Shown one piece after another: positions 21,401 through 35,350 of a DNA stretch of 64,000 nucleotides. Both the position numbers and the translations under genes were made by a program. Location of the stretch: contig JANCRA010000009.1 in assembly GCA_024362935.1 (NCBI GenBank), positions 18,979,572-19,043,571 on the forward strand, written 5' to 3'. The first letter of the stretch is position 1. The number at the start of each line of letters is the position of its first letter. The DNA comes from Setophaga petechia. Its lineage: Eukaryota; Chordata; Aves; Passeriformes; Parulidae. Below the pieces are notes generated by a model. The model did no database searches, was not told the origin of the DNA, and worked only from the letters and a program-made list of their open reading frames with translations.

Positions 21401-24400
21401 TTAGGGCATGCTGAGGCAGGAGTTATCTCACTAAGCAATATATTAGATGTAGAAGTTACATAAACCACAGAGGTACTGCTTAGAGGGAGGACAGGGGTGA
21501 GCCCAAGTTCTTCTGCCTGTGCTAAACAATCACAAAAAAAAAAAAAGATATTTGTAATGTGCTGTTGTGAGGATTTCCCAAATTTTGTAGGTTGTTTCAT
21601 TTTTCATTTTTTGAATGCCTTTTACAACCCTATATGTTCACATTCTCTCCAGCTGGAACATCTAAGATACATTTCCTTTAAAAAAGCATATAGTACCTCC
21701 CTCATATTGTCATGATTAAAGAGAGTGAAACAACTTAACCCATAAAATAATATTTATACTATTTGTTCCTGTCACTAAGCTTTGGCTTTTATAAGTAAGG
21801 ACTGAGTACCTGAGAAAAGAATTAAATGTTCTTTTTCCACAGACACAGGACAGGCATGCAAGATATTTCTAACACATAATTTTCCTTTTAAAAAAAATTT
21901 CCTCTTTGCAGATTGCAAACAATTAATAAACATTTTGTACTTCGACGCGTCAGAAAGATGAAAACATTTTAAAATTTGGTTCTGGATGAAGCATATTGAA
22001 ATATCATTTTCAACATTTTGAATAATGTGACTTTTGTCTGCCTTGTGAGTTTTATATATTAGGGTTTACTGTTTTTCATTCTTTCTTTCTAAGAACAGAA
22101 ATCAATCTTCTTGTTCACACTAGACAGCAGCTTTTTCTATAATGATTCTCATTCTGTTGTGGGCTCACTGGAAGAGCAGCATTTATGCAACCATCACAGG
22201 AACGAAAAGTATTTCATTTTCATTTTCCCATTACCTTTCTTTTTCATTGGCACTTTAATCCATTTTTCCCTTTCTTAGAAGGAGCTGTTATATAGTTACT
22301 ATATGATCTTCATAAAAACAATTTCAGCTATTATTTTCTGTGTCTATCTGACAGCATCTTTGTAGGAATATTCCAGTGGAGTGGCTGTAGTGGATTTCTG
22401 TCAGCACTGGAGTTGGTAGGATCTGATCATGTCATGTCTCAGTACTTCAGTCATGTAGTTCCCTCCTCAAATGTTGAACTGGTAGCTTTAAAAATGTCTG
22501 TTCTGATGAAGATGCAGGTCAAAAGGATCCTGCTTGAGACAGTACAGATAATAATATTGAAGTATTTAAAAAAACCACTTACATTGACAGGTTGCAAAGG
22601 TAACTGCCTTTGAAAACTCATAAAATAAAAGCTTAGAGCATAAAAATATTTGGCCTGTGATGTGTTTGGAAGAGTCTGAAGAATGACTCAAAATTTGCAA
22701 ACAGTCTATTAATCAATCCATTTCTTAAGCAGGTATTTTAATGTTCAGAGATGCTCAAAACTGAGATAACTTCAAAGTCCTCATTCTTGGCTGTTGAAGG
22801 GAGATATGCCTGTCCCAAAACAGAAGTGAAGTCATGTCCCATGGCTAGAGGAAGAAAGTAAAATGGGGCAGACTTGTTTTTTGTTCTGTCTGTGATGGGG
22901 TCGGGCCTCTCAGCACCTCGGCACGTGGTGCTGTTCTGGCTCAGTTTGAGCAGGGAAGTGCAGTGATGGTGAGACATGGGCTGCAGCACGGGCACCAGTT
23001 GTGGATCAGGGGATGCACTTATGTTCACTCCTTCCACTGCTGCTAGGGGTCTTGGCAGCTTAAATTCTCCTTTTGATCTGCCCCCCCCCAGAAGGAGTGT
23101 TGTATTATTTCAGTTGTCAAGTAGCTTCTCCTTATCAGAACAACCTTGCTTAAAAAGGGATGATATTAAAACTGATTTCATACAATACAGCACAGGCTGA
23201 TTTCTTGTATTAGTGTAACACTTTCCAGTGAATGCTAAATTAATTATATTTTAAGTGTTTCACTTAATAGAATTGTTATACTCTTTTTGGATAGAACTGT
23301 TGGTATTTTCTGCTTGGTTACCTTAAAGGCACCCAGCAGAGGGAATGTTTGAATGGATTAACAGAGCCTGGGGATTGTTTTGGCTGTGCTTGCTGTGGCA
23401 AGCTCAGAGTCCTTTGCCGTGCAGACTTTTGGATGACTCCCCTGTGGAAGTACATTCTGCCTCCATGGTCATTGCACCTGGTAGAAGTCAGGCAAAAGTA
23501 ATGAAGAGCTCCTGTATTCTCAGAGTTCTGTTGCTGCCAGTAAAGGAGAACTACCAAGAAAAAAACAGATGAGGCTGTGTTAATTCCAGCTCCACTGAGA
23601 CCCAAGGGGAAAAATACCAGTGCTTGGCAGGTATTAAAGGAGATACTTCATATTGAAAGAACTTTGATTTTTCAGCTTCACTAAATTGTATTTAGTTTTT
23701 CATTTTAAAGGAAAAAATTGCTATAAAAATATTGTCTAAAGCTGTGATGTGAGTGCCGTGCAGACAAGCAGTGTTGTTTAATTTCCATGTGAAAGAAGCA
23801 TGGAACATATCATTAAAAGAGCATCAAATTTTCTCACTCATCTCAGAGGACTGCTGATTCAGTCTATTTCCTCTTTGCTCAGGAAGGCTTCAAATTCAGT
23901 TATTGGATAGCTTCTGTTCTGTGTCTTGAACATTCAGTTTCTGGCATTTGTTCCTGGGAATAGGAGCATAAAATAACAGAGAATATTTTCTGTCAGCCAA
24001 AAATGCAGAGACCTCTGAGAGGTTTCCTAGCTATGTTCAGCAGTATCAGAGGGTCCTGAAAGGCTTTTGGAACCATTTTGGTTGATGGGGAACTCCACTG
24101 AGAATTCCAAGGACATGGGAATAACACTAACAGATACATAAACAGTATTTAAAAATAACTGCCTTACTGCTCCAATTTTGTTCTTTTCCCATGGTGTTAT
24201 ATAATTATATTGGGGCTCACTGAATGTGTTGAACACACCAGGGTGCCACACTGGACTAGCAGGACTTGAAGGACCATCCTAGCAACCCCCTGTTTGCACT
24301 GTCTAGAAATTACACATTTTTTAGTAGAATGTTCTGTGAGTTTTGGTGTACTCAGGTGTGCAGTTGGGTAAAAACAAAGAATATAAAAATGACAGCATAA

Positions 24401-24647
24401 AACCAAAGAGAAGTACCAGTGGCTGTGGTGAGGATCTCCTGACCCCTAACTGATAACTGAAATGAAATTATAATTCTAAACTAAGTGTATTGTGCTGCTA
24501 CTGTGGGACCAAAATCTGGTATCTTTGCTTAGGGTAAGTAAGATGTTACATCTTGATTTGCCTTACTAGTTATCATCAGCCCAGTTGCAACAGGATTGCT
24601 TTAGAAGAAGGTATTTATTTGGAGAAAGGAGAAGAAAATAAAGTTTC
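18414..24647. other. Intron stretch without recognised elements
   Basis: Mostly AT-rich. Two GC-richer patches (about 20090-20410 and 22850-23090) contain only short ORFs on both strands; the second ends in a C9 run at 23081-23089. I recognise no exon, RNA gene or repeat family here. Confidence 0.6.
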
Positions 24648-25016
24648 ATTTGGCGTTGAGAGAGCTGGGGATGTTCAACCTGAAACAGAGAAGGCTCCAG
24701 GGACACCTTATAACACCTTCCAATACCTAAAGGGGATTACAAAAGAGGTGGAGAGGGACTTTTTACAGGGGCATGTTGAGATAGGATAAGGTTTTAAAAT
24801 AAAAAAAGAATAGGTTTAGAATAGATGTTCATTCCTGTGAGGGTAGTGGGGCACAGGTTTCCCAGGGAAGCTGTGGATATTCCATCCCTAGCCAGGTTGG
24901 ATGGGGCTCTGAGTAACTTGGTCTAGTGAAGGTGTCCCTGTCCGTGGCAGATAATTGGATAATCTTTGGGGCCCCTTCCAACCCAAGACTTTCGATGATG
25001 ATGATGATGATGATGA
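24648..25016 (+). mobile_element. CR1 LINE 3'-end fragment ending in a GAT microsatellite
   Basis: About 370 bp of sense CR1. It begins in the conserved GAGAGAGCTGGGGATGTTCA then ACCTG region and continues through GAAGGCTCCAGGGACACCTT and the internal TTAAAATAAAAAAAGAATAG stretch. It then reads TTTCCCAGGGAAGCTGTGGA and GGGGCCCCTTCCAACCCAAG. The usual terminal octamer repeats are replaced by (GAT)7. Confidence 0.9.
24994..25016. repeat. (GAT)7 microsatellite
   Basis: Seven GAT units directly at the CR1 3' end. Confidence 0.95.
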
Positions 25017-28000
25017 AGTGCAGAAAAAACATTTGGTGACTGCTCCTACAAATGCCTTGAGTATGAAACTTTTGTTAACAGAAGTGATCCATATGGCATG
25101 TTCTGGGAACTAGACTTTGTTTCGAAATAGGAGTTGTTAACATCGTCAATACTGTGTTGCTGATTTTTTTAGTTTAAGAGAGATGCAATCATAAATAATC
25201 CTCCTCTTTTCTTTTTTAGAAAAAAAGGCTTTTTGTCTAAAAAAATAATTTACTATTCAACAAATTGTGACTTAAAATGTATAAGCTTTGTGTTTTTGAA
25301 TGTGTTAATTTGATTGACATTTTAAGACTTCTTTCTATAGTCATTGTTAAAGTAAAGATTGTAGCATTAATTATGGGAAGTGTCCAAAGAATCACCAATT
25401 AATAATGAGAAGTGACTAACATGTTGTTTTGCATCTATGCCAAAGTACAGCTCTACAAAATTGAGGTGAAAGAACTGTTTGATCACCCACCCAAATGTTT
25501 ATTTCTGGATTTGTTTTAAGCTACAAATGGCTTTTGTAGGCTAAACCAAAGGCTTCTTTCACTATGAGATCTTGCAGTGATGTTGAGAAATGTTGCTCTG
25601 ATTGATTACTAGGTGAGGATATAAGTTACATGTGAAGTCAAGTAGAATTTGACCAAAGAATATCTAAGAAAATAGGGCAGATCCAAGATACTGTTTTAAG
25701 ATGTTTTCATGGAAATATCTTAATATACTTTAATAAGCAGGAGTTATTTTGCCAATTCATACTATACAAGGAATTAACATGCGGTCTGCTAAGGGAAGCA
25801 ACACCTGAGAGATGTTTGAGATGATGAAATGAAACGTTTCATCTGTTGGCTTTTTTTTTGCACACATAAAAATGTTCTCTATGAAATACCCTATCAGCAA
25901 GGCTCTTGGCATTGAATCTTCACTCAGAAGGCACCTCTGTGGGAACAGTCCTGCTGGGTGAAACTTGGAAGGACATGTTATCCCATTGCCCCAGCACATG
26001 GAACTCGCCATTGGCAGGGCTGGCCAGGAGTATAGTGGGCACACAAAAAGCTCTAAAATACACCCTGTGTTATTGTGATGGAATTTGTGGGTGAGCTTCA
26101 TCTGCCTCTATACTGGTGTCATGTGGCCAGTGAATGAGGAGCCAAGTCATGGCTGGTAGTGTGGTGTGTGATGCCCCAGCAATGCTGATGCAGGGGTTGC
26201 TGACTGAGCACTGCTGCAGCCTTCCCCAACAGCAGGTCAACAGCCTAATCAGGATCACTGAGAAAGCAGTCTCAGGAGGTCCTTGGGCATGGAAATTGTC
26301 CAGATTTCTCCCAGAGTGTGAGGGACTGCTTCAGAGCTAATGATCTTACAGAAGTGTGTCTACCTCCAGACTGATTCCATCAAGGAAGGGATGTTGTACA
26401 TCCGGGTGAGCTCTTGTTTCTCAGCTCCATTTCACACCTCAGGCTTCTTCCATATCTCAGCTGAGTGAGGACCACTGCTGCATGCCTGAGTCCTGCAGAA
26501 GTGCTGTTGCTTTTTGAAATTGTTACAGGTACCCTTTTGTTCCATTCAACCCATCCCAGTCTCATTGCAGGTGAGCATCAGAGTCAGAGCAGTTGAATTC
26601 TGGTTTAGCAGACAGCTAACACTATTTTCTGTCAAAAGAAAGAGCTGTGATGAAGAATAATGTGTTTTAAAATTATGTTGCAAATTAACTATATCAATTA
26701 GTAGTTAAATGAGCTGACTATATGCAAAGCAAAGAGCATATCTGTCCTCTTCTCTGACCCTTTCACTCATCTTCATGCTCTCCACTGTGCATGACCAGCT
26801 CTCTAAACCAGGACCCTGGCTCTTCACTTGCTGTGAAGAGTGGATGTTTTTGAAAAAGTATTTTGGGACATTTACCTCTCTGTTTGACTACCTTCTAATC
26901 CCTTTTTCTGTTACTCCCTTCAGTTTTTATCTGTGTTTCATGAGCAGCTTGGAGCAGAGGGAATCCTCGTCCCCTCTCTGTGGGCAAGGCTTACATGTGC
27001 AATACACTTCTCCTTGAACAAAGAGGTTCTTCAAAGTTTCCAGGTCCTTGCCTGGTGAGAAGCCTCAGCCCTTTAGCTGTGATAGCCCTGGTATTTGAAA
27101 ATAATTGTGCCAGTCAGTGATCCAAAGTAATGGAAGCACCACTACAAATTTTCATGCCCTTGAATAGTCTTCACAGGAGAGGATACTCAGGAGTCTGCTT
27201 TAAGCAGATGCAAGAGTATTTTCCTGCTGAGGGTCCTTTCCTGAAAGGAGGCTTCTTTGTAACACTTTTCCCAGATGTGCAGTATTCAAATTCATGACAG
27301 AAATAGCCAGTTGCCAGATCTTAGATGGCCTTGAACTTCCCTCTGTTAATTGCTTTATCTGGTGGGTTGTGCAGGCAGTGTTAGTGGCTGCTGCTCAAGC
27401 AGAGCTTTCGCACATGACTGGGGAAGCAGAGGGATTACAAGCAAAGGAAAAACAGATTCCATTTTCTAACCAGCTGAAGAGTTATTATCATTTTTAGAGA
27501 ATCTGCATGTGTTTCTGAATTGTGTCTGCTGAAGTGAAAGTTGTACAGATGATCGCTGTTTGATAATGTGTTGTGGAATTAGAAAAAAGAGAGTTTTTGA
27601 TCCCTGTATAGATTAAAAAGCAGAGATTTACTTCTTTGAAAGAAGTGATGTGTGAATCACAAAAAAAATGCCTTGGGTGTTCAAGCTTAACAGATCTTTT
27701 CCTGCATAATTCCTCAAGCATTTGTATTTGTATGTAGTCATCTACCAAAAGGCTGCCTGGTGCTTTCCCACTTGAGTTAGAGAAAATTAACAGAAATAAG
27801 GCATTCTGCTGAACAGGTCTGATATCCCACAGCAGATTATAAAGGCCATGAGTAAATCCATCTTCCCTTTAGCAGAATTAAGACTGAGAAATTAATTTAA
27901 TTTATAGGTTTATTCCCTTTGAAGAAATCTATCAGTAAAGGGTATTTGTCAATCTGCTACTGCAGATCTGTGAGAAGAACCTAATAATATAACTCTCTGT

Positions 28001-31000
28001 TCTTGTTCATGAAAGTGATCTAGATTTAAAATAACCTCTCCCAGAGGAGTGGGAGTGGAAGGTTTGTTTTAAACTGGGGTCAGAAACATCTTGAAAAGTT
28101 TACCTGAGTGCCCTAGTTACTGGGACCCATTTACTGTTAGTAAGTTTGTTACAGAAATAGTTTTTGCAAAACATAGGGAGTTGGAAAAAAGCTAAAAAGC
28201 TGTAGAAAACAAATGAGTTCTTACACAGGCAAACAACAACCTGAGACAGCCAGAGAGAGTTTTGCACTTGACACTGCACTTGCACATGATCTTGGTGCAC
28301 AAGAACTTAGAAGTGCTGATCTTTGTTGGAAGACATGTCCTGTCTCCACTGAATTCAACAGGATTTGTTGAAAATACTAAAAAAGAGACAGGCAGAATTT
28401 TAGCTAAGATGAAAACAGACAAAAATATTCCTTCAAGTACCCTTTTGTTGGAATTACAGACCACCATGCTGTACAACTAAAATCAAATTGTAAGTCACAA
28501 AGTCTGATTTTCTCTTACCTTGCATTTTGTTTAAGAGAGAATTAACAGTTATATACCAGCCTTTTTTATCTGTTTGACACTGGTGTCTGAAAAGAAGAGG
28601 TGAAGAAATATCTTTTTACTTATGCAATTTGATGTAGTTGACAATCCATCAATGTACTTACTTTTAAGAGTACCAGTTTGCTTCATTTCTTTTTTTAAAA
28701 TTTCTCATTGAAGAGTTGTCATTTTCTATTTAAAGATTTCTGCTAAGTAAATAGGAACACATGAGTAAAATCACCAGCACATATTTTGGTTACTGTTACC
28801 ACTGTTGATATTTAAAAATTCAGAATTTTCTTATTTCTGAATTTGTTAACGATATCATATTTAAAATTATACCTTAATTGATTTAAAATATGGCATGTAT
28901 CCATGTCTGCATTCAGAAAAGCATAATGTCTGTAATCCCTGTTTATATCATGGGCTTTAGTTGATCACAAGGTGTACATTGTCTACCTTCTGTAGATACT
29001 CTGGCAGTAGATGGGAAAACAGTATTGAGGCCATATATATCATTATTTACACACGCTTGTATTGGGAATAACACTGAGAGATGAAAAGTGAGCATAGATT
29101 TTAGGAGTTCACATTGCAACAGTGTGTAGTGTACCTGTGTCCTGTCAGGCATTTGCAAAATTTCCTTTTGAAGAGTTTGCCTATCAGTGTCAAATGGAAC
29201 AGTTCCTTCCTCCATCTTACCAAATAAAATCTTGTTTATTTCCTATTCATGTAGGACATGGAAAGCAACTTGATACTGCATTAAAAGTATCTTAGATGAA
29301 AGATAGTATTACCTCTCAGTAATTTAGATTTTTGTTCAGGACAGTAGGCACTGGAGGAAGCACCCATGAGGGGTAGAATTGCCCTTGAATTGCCCTTATT
29401 ACTTATTTGGCATCACTGGTTTGGGATGCTACTGGTACTGCCTGGGAAATTCCCCTAATGCTTTTACTAAGTAGCTCTTAATTTTTAGCTACAAAATTTT
29501 CTCCTCTCTTATTTTTGAGAATACAGATGTCTTGAATCATAGATAGTCCAGTTAGTGTATGATTTTCGTGTAAAATTAAGTGTTCAAAGTCTGTACAGCA
29601 TTCTGTGTAAATCTGTAAGAGTCTGTATACATTAGACACTGCCCAGGACTAAATAGAGTGGAGCTATTACAGCTCTGTCTTCAAATCTGAACCAACAAAT
29701 GAACAAATACGGTTTGTATGAAAAGAAAGTTCTGAATCCTTTTTATGCATCTGGAAATCTTGCCATCTGCTCCAGGACCGGAGGGAGAACTGTGCTGTTG
29801 GGCTCATTTATGAAGCTCAGCACCCAGGCTCCCTGTTCTGTAAGGCAGCTGGTGTGATGAGCTGTTTTAATGTTGTTTTAATATAAATATTTTTCTTTTC
29901 CATTCCTTGTGTCCATAAAGAAGCTGGTCTGCCACAAACCACCTCATTGTACTATGTAACTTAGAAGTTTCACTGTCTCTTTAACTAAAAGAAGTTCTCA
30001 ATGCTGGAAGTAGGAAGGGACAGAGGAACAGAGGCAAAATATTTTAAAAGGTCTAAATTTTACTCATATAACTTGATGACCAGAGTGTAGTTATAACATT
30101 TGACATTTTCTGTGGCTTTTTTCAGTTATGATGTGACTGTCTAAATATTATTTGTTTATTAATGGACTCTTTCACAGGAGAGATAAGCTATAGTAATAAA
30201 TACGATACTGGGATGTGAGAAAGTTTATGTGTTTGGCCATTTCAAATATCCAATAAGAACAAAATGTTTTCTTTGTTTTGGTATGAAATGTTGTTGGCTA
30301 AATACAACATCACATGATAAGCCGTGCTATGTGTTGATACAAGGCCAACCAGCAGTCCTAATATCATTTTCACAGTCCAAACCATTTATAGTTTGTTCTC
30401 AGATCCAGTCAACAAACTTGAGCTGAATCCATCTGCATGGACAGAAGAAAGGTCTTCCAATTAAAAGCCCTTAAGAATATCTAAGAAAATTATACCATAT
30501 TAAACCAATTTTTTTTTGTAATAAGAAAGATTTAATGTCAAATGAGTATCAGGAAAAAAGCTGTTGTAAGACAATGCTAGAATGCTGGGAAGGACAAGCA
30601 TAAAGCAGTAAGAAATAGAAAAGTGCTTCAGCCTAAGGAAGACATGGCAGTGCAGGACGCATTCTGGACAGTCAGGGTAGCAATGGCAGCTCTTCAGTCT
30701 TTAGAGCTGAATCTGTCAGGAGAAAAAGCAATAGAAAACTCAACAAAATGGTTATAAAGTTATTAAAGTTGACTATCTTTTGAAACCGAAGCAAAAACGG
30801 CCTCTGTGTTCTGCATTTGGGAGGTTTGTGTGCAAGGGCGAGCCTTTAGAACCAGACAGGGCATCTGGAACCCTGGTCAGCTTAGCAGCCTGTGTGCCAT
30901 GCCGTGCTCTTGCTCTGCTCTGAGGCACTCAATACGTGGAGGGACACGTGTATGCATCTTGTTTTTTCCTGCCCCTTCTAAAATTTAGCTTAGAATCCAC

Positions 31001-31038
31001 TGTCTACATATACTGCTGTTTAGATTTACCACTTCTGC

Positions 31039-31092
31039 AGTATAAAACTATTATCACGTATTACCAGTATAAAACTATTAACACTATAGCAC
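31039..31092. repeat. 27-bp tandem duplication
   Basis: AGTATAAAACTATTA occurs at 31039 and again at 31066, followed by related ACG/CTA-containing tails. There are two copies with a 27-bp period. Confidence 0.65.
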
Positions 31093-34000
31093 ATTGAGAT
31101 TGGATCTTGGAGTTTTCTTAGAATTTAATATCTTTTTATGGGAATGAAGGAGACAAGGAAAAAGAAATACCTTTTCTTTTAATGGATTTAGGTGGTTTAA
31201 ATTTCAGGTTACACTGAGGATGCAAAGGGTCTGGGCTAATTCTAACTCCTTCCAGGATTTATGGAAAGGGATATAGCCCCCATGTACACCTCCTCAGGTA
31301 GGTCTGTGTTGTTTTCATGGCGAAGTTGAGTCTTTGAGGCACACAAAAAAATTCTGCTTTGTGGCTATTAGCAGGATAAGTATGCAGTGCTGCAACCAAA
31401 ATCTGTCCTTTAATTCTTTGTTCAATTTTAATTGCTTTAATGAAATAAAGAATATTTATGAGTGATAATTAATGACTGCAGGAAGCACTATCCATTTCAA
31501 AGAGAGTACAAAGGAAGAAATGGAATTTAAGATAAAAGTTTGACCTTCATATCTGACAGAAAAAAAACCCCTCAAACTTAATATGGACTTCATACTGTTT
31601 GAGGCAGGATCATCTTTTTTGTTTGTTATATAGGACAACCAAGTACCAGTCTAATTAATTAGTTTCCTAGGCACACTAAAATGTTAAAAAATAAACTTAA
31701 CTGATAAAACCACAGAATCAAGGAATGTCTAATTCATCAACTTTGTTCTTCAGAATTTATGTCAACATAACAAAATTTATAATTTATAGGCATATCCCAA
31801 AATACGTAAATAATAGGCACACAAGCTGTTTTTAGGCTGCTGGGTCAGGAAGCAATGTTCCTGGGTGCTCAGTGAGGTGGCTCCCTCTGGGGAAGACGAT
31901 GAAGGTACTGCTCTGCTGAACGTGCCTATTCTGATTTCATTTTACCACACCCAACCTGTGTTTGAATCTTCTTTTATAAGACTAGTTATGACTCCCTCAC
32001 AACCTCATCTTAGGAGGCTTTACAGCCTTGAAAAAATTTTTTAAAATCTCTGTTTTCTTCCTTATCACTTCACATTTTTAGAGTACTACTTTGCTTTTAA
32101 TAAATCTGTTAATTTAATAAACACCAATCTTTCTATGGAAATCTTTATTACTTAGATTGTATTTAATGTTTGGTAATGCCACTATATTTCTCTTTAAAAA
32201 AAAATCAAGCCAACTCTTTTAAAAATTCATTACAAAGAATACTTTATTTTCAAGTCTAGAGTTTTGGTTTAGAGTCACTCTGTAGCAAATAAGAGACTGA
32301 TGAGACATATTAGAGACATTAGGTATGTTTCAGATAAGCTCGATCTAGTAAAATGGGCATTTGTCCCATTTGTAATTAACAAGGCCATAATCTGGAAAGA
32401 ATAAATTAATTGCTCACAGCTATTAGGTAAGTAAACTATCTAAAGAATTGTAGTTATGTTCAGCTAATTTCTTCATTGTTTTAGCTGTATTTAACTGTTT
32501 TAATATCTCTGTCTAGTCTTCCTAATACACTGATCTGTAATTTACTCATTTTTCAATATTCTAGGTAGCTCCATTTTCCATTTCATCCTCTGTAACAATT
32601 ATTTTTGGGGGTTTTCCAGTTCTTCTGACTTTACTAAACCAAATTTTTATTGTGTTGTCTGTTTTTCATTGTAATCCCAGTAACTGCATATTTTTAGAAC
32701 CCTAAAGGCTCCAGTTTCCTGTGATTGCAGCTAAATATTTCATAAAATGAACAAGTGCCATTTTAAATTGTTCAGATTTTATTTTTTCACCAGTTCTTCT
32801 AGTTACAAGAATGTTCCAATATGTTACTCCCCTGATGGTTGGAGTCATTCTCTTCCTGTTTAAATGTATTTGTTGTTACCTTGTGTGTGTTTATTGCTGC
32901 GCAGAGTGTTGAAGGTACTGCTAATACCCAGTAATCTAGGTCCTGATGGCTTCTTACAAGATGCACAATATAGATGACCATGCCTTAGGCAGAGGAAGAT
33001 TTCATTAATGTAAAAGACTCTCAGGTGACATATGAGACCAGTGGGAACGATCATGTTCTTCATGTTCTTGCTCCCCTTCAGCTTAGTCATAGCTTAGCTT
33101 ATAATATTCTCCTATCTCAACCCAGTAAGCCTATGGAAAGCTCTGAGGTTTGAGGTGGCATGCATGGAAAGCTGATGCTCACTGCATGAGTTGGCATTTC
33201 TTGGTGCTTTATTTTAATTGTGTGATGATTATGTTGGTTCTCCAGCTGCTGTGTTTTTTGAAAGCCATGTTCCATACATAGGGCTTTTTATGAATAAGAA
33301 TTAGCTTAAACATTTTGCCCTGCCATCTTACATTTATGACATTCAGGGTGGCTGAGAACCAAAAATATTTGATTTGATATGCTTTGAATGTGTGCTGAAA
33401 ACCCCACATTGGATTTGTTTCACAAATGATCAACAAAATGTAGGAATTTGAGTAGACCCATTTTCAAATAATATTGAAACCAAATCTTTGTGAATAAAAC
33501 TAACTCTGTATTTGAAAAACAAATTCCTAATTTTGTACCAGAAATATTCTATTCATTTCAGAGCAATTACTCTGGTTTACATAAAATGTACATAATACTA
33601 AGGTCAAACTTTTAATGCAGCTCCTAATTCTGTCTCAGGAAATACTGCTGACTGAATGTCACATAACTTTTGTTTTGGTGTTTCCAAGGAAACACAGCTT
33701 GCTTCCACTGCCATGTGTGGAAGATATGTATTTTTTTCTCATCTTATACTTCTCTGGGTTGCTTTAAAATTCCTTTCTGTGATTACTGCATATTTCACTC
33801 TGCATCTGCAGCATCTTTGCATTGAATTGAACAGGTTTCTATTCTAATCTTGATTTAGTCAGGCACCATACAGATTCAGCTGTCTTCGAGCCACAGTACA
33901 TTGTAGCTGATCTTACATTTTGGGATTTTGTTACTGGTTGGTTGGTTTTTTTCCCCATCACTAAATGCTTCCATCACTCAAGCTCTTTTGCTCCTACACA

Positions 34001-35279
34001 CTTCTGCAAAACGGTTCCTATGGTGACACGGCTAAATACCTCTCTGTGTGCCTTGCATTGCCCTCTGTCATCTTTGCCTTTAGGAGAAAAGTGGCATCAT
34101 GACATCCCATCCACACTGCTTTTATAACAAAGCTAAATTAACCTTTTTGGTATCTTTTTTCTACAGAGCATTTTCAGTAGCATTTTTTTTTTCATAGAGG
34201 TTCTTAATGAAATAGCAGTGTGCGTGAACTTTCAGTTCTTATTCACTCTCTGTGGCTTTGCCTATATTTCTTCACCTCTGTAGAACTTACTTTCATAATT
34301 GCTCTCTGCCTGCAATGCCCGACATCTCTACTGCAAAGGGCACCCTCCAGGAAATGGCCATGCTCTTGACTTTTAAGTGCTTCAAGGGCTTTATTACAAT
34401 TTCTGTGAATGGCTTCATGTTTGTGAATGTTGCACTCGTGCATATTTATGTTACTTTCGAGACCACAGCAAAAAGATGCATGGATTACCTGCAAGATGTT
34501 CAGGATCAGCTTCATGGGAACGTTTCCACAAGGGCACCAGTATTGTTTACTGGGCATGCACTAAGCCAACCTAATGGTTCACCTGCACACCTTCTGGGAG
34601 ATGTAAAGGAGCTTGGACAGCCTTTGCTGAGTATGATACCTTAGAATTATTGTGAAGTAAAGCATGCCCTGCAGCACAGGTTATCGTAGATTACAGCTGC
34701 TTTCTTCATGGTGTATTTTTACTGTAGCCATTCCTATATCTGACTTGGTTCCAAATCTAGTGTTTCTGTGACTTTGTATGCATTTTGTGAATATTCCTCC
34801 AGCAACATGCCAGTTTTGTCTTTCTATAGCTTCTTAAATACAAATATGCAGTAGCCTTGGGAATTATTATGGGATACTTTGGTTTCTTATATGGAAAAGT
34901 TCACCTTTGCTGTATTTACCCCAATTTGAGATTTTAAATTTTCTTTTCAACTGTTATTTGTAAAGCAAAATATTTTGGCAAGATAGTCTTTGTTTATGCA
35001 ATCAGTGGAAGTCTGATATTTTTTATTATTTCCATGATTCAGAAGTGAGCATAGGGGAAATCTTCTGCAGAAATACTGCAGAGTTTTCAAAATTCTGAAA
35101 GATTGTAATTGATTTGGTATTTTCAGCAGGATCTTTGCCGTAAAGTCTATTAACCTATCTTCTTTGCAAATTGGAGTTAAAAGCTTGAAAGTCACATAGG
35201 TCCTTACTGCATCTTCATCTATCTTTCTTTCCGTCTCTCTCTTGATCTATATTAATATATCTATGTGTTTTATCTTTTC

Positions 35280-35350
35280 ATTTGTTTTGGTGGTTTTTTT
35301 TTTGTTTTTTGTTTTTTGTTTTTATTTGTTTTTGTTTTTGTTTTGTTTTG
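35280..35350. repeat. T-rich (GTTTTT)n low-complexity tract
   Basis: T runs of 4 to 10 bases are separated by single G (or A) over about 70 bp. The complementary strand gives a Lys/Asn/Gln-rich artefactual ORF. Confidence 0.9.

Noticed and set aside
31709..31740. CCACAGAATCAAGGAATGTC, resembling an antisense CR1 end
   Set aside because: The following sequence does not continue the CR1 pattern.
34252..34644. A 130-codon + strand ORF overlapping a 104-codon minus-strand ORF
   Set aside because: The + ORF opens with GTG, not ATG. Neither peptide shows a domain I recognise, and two long overlapping ORFs in opposite strands without codon signature fit chance.
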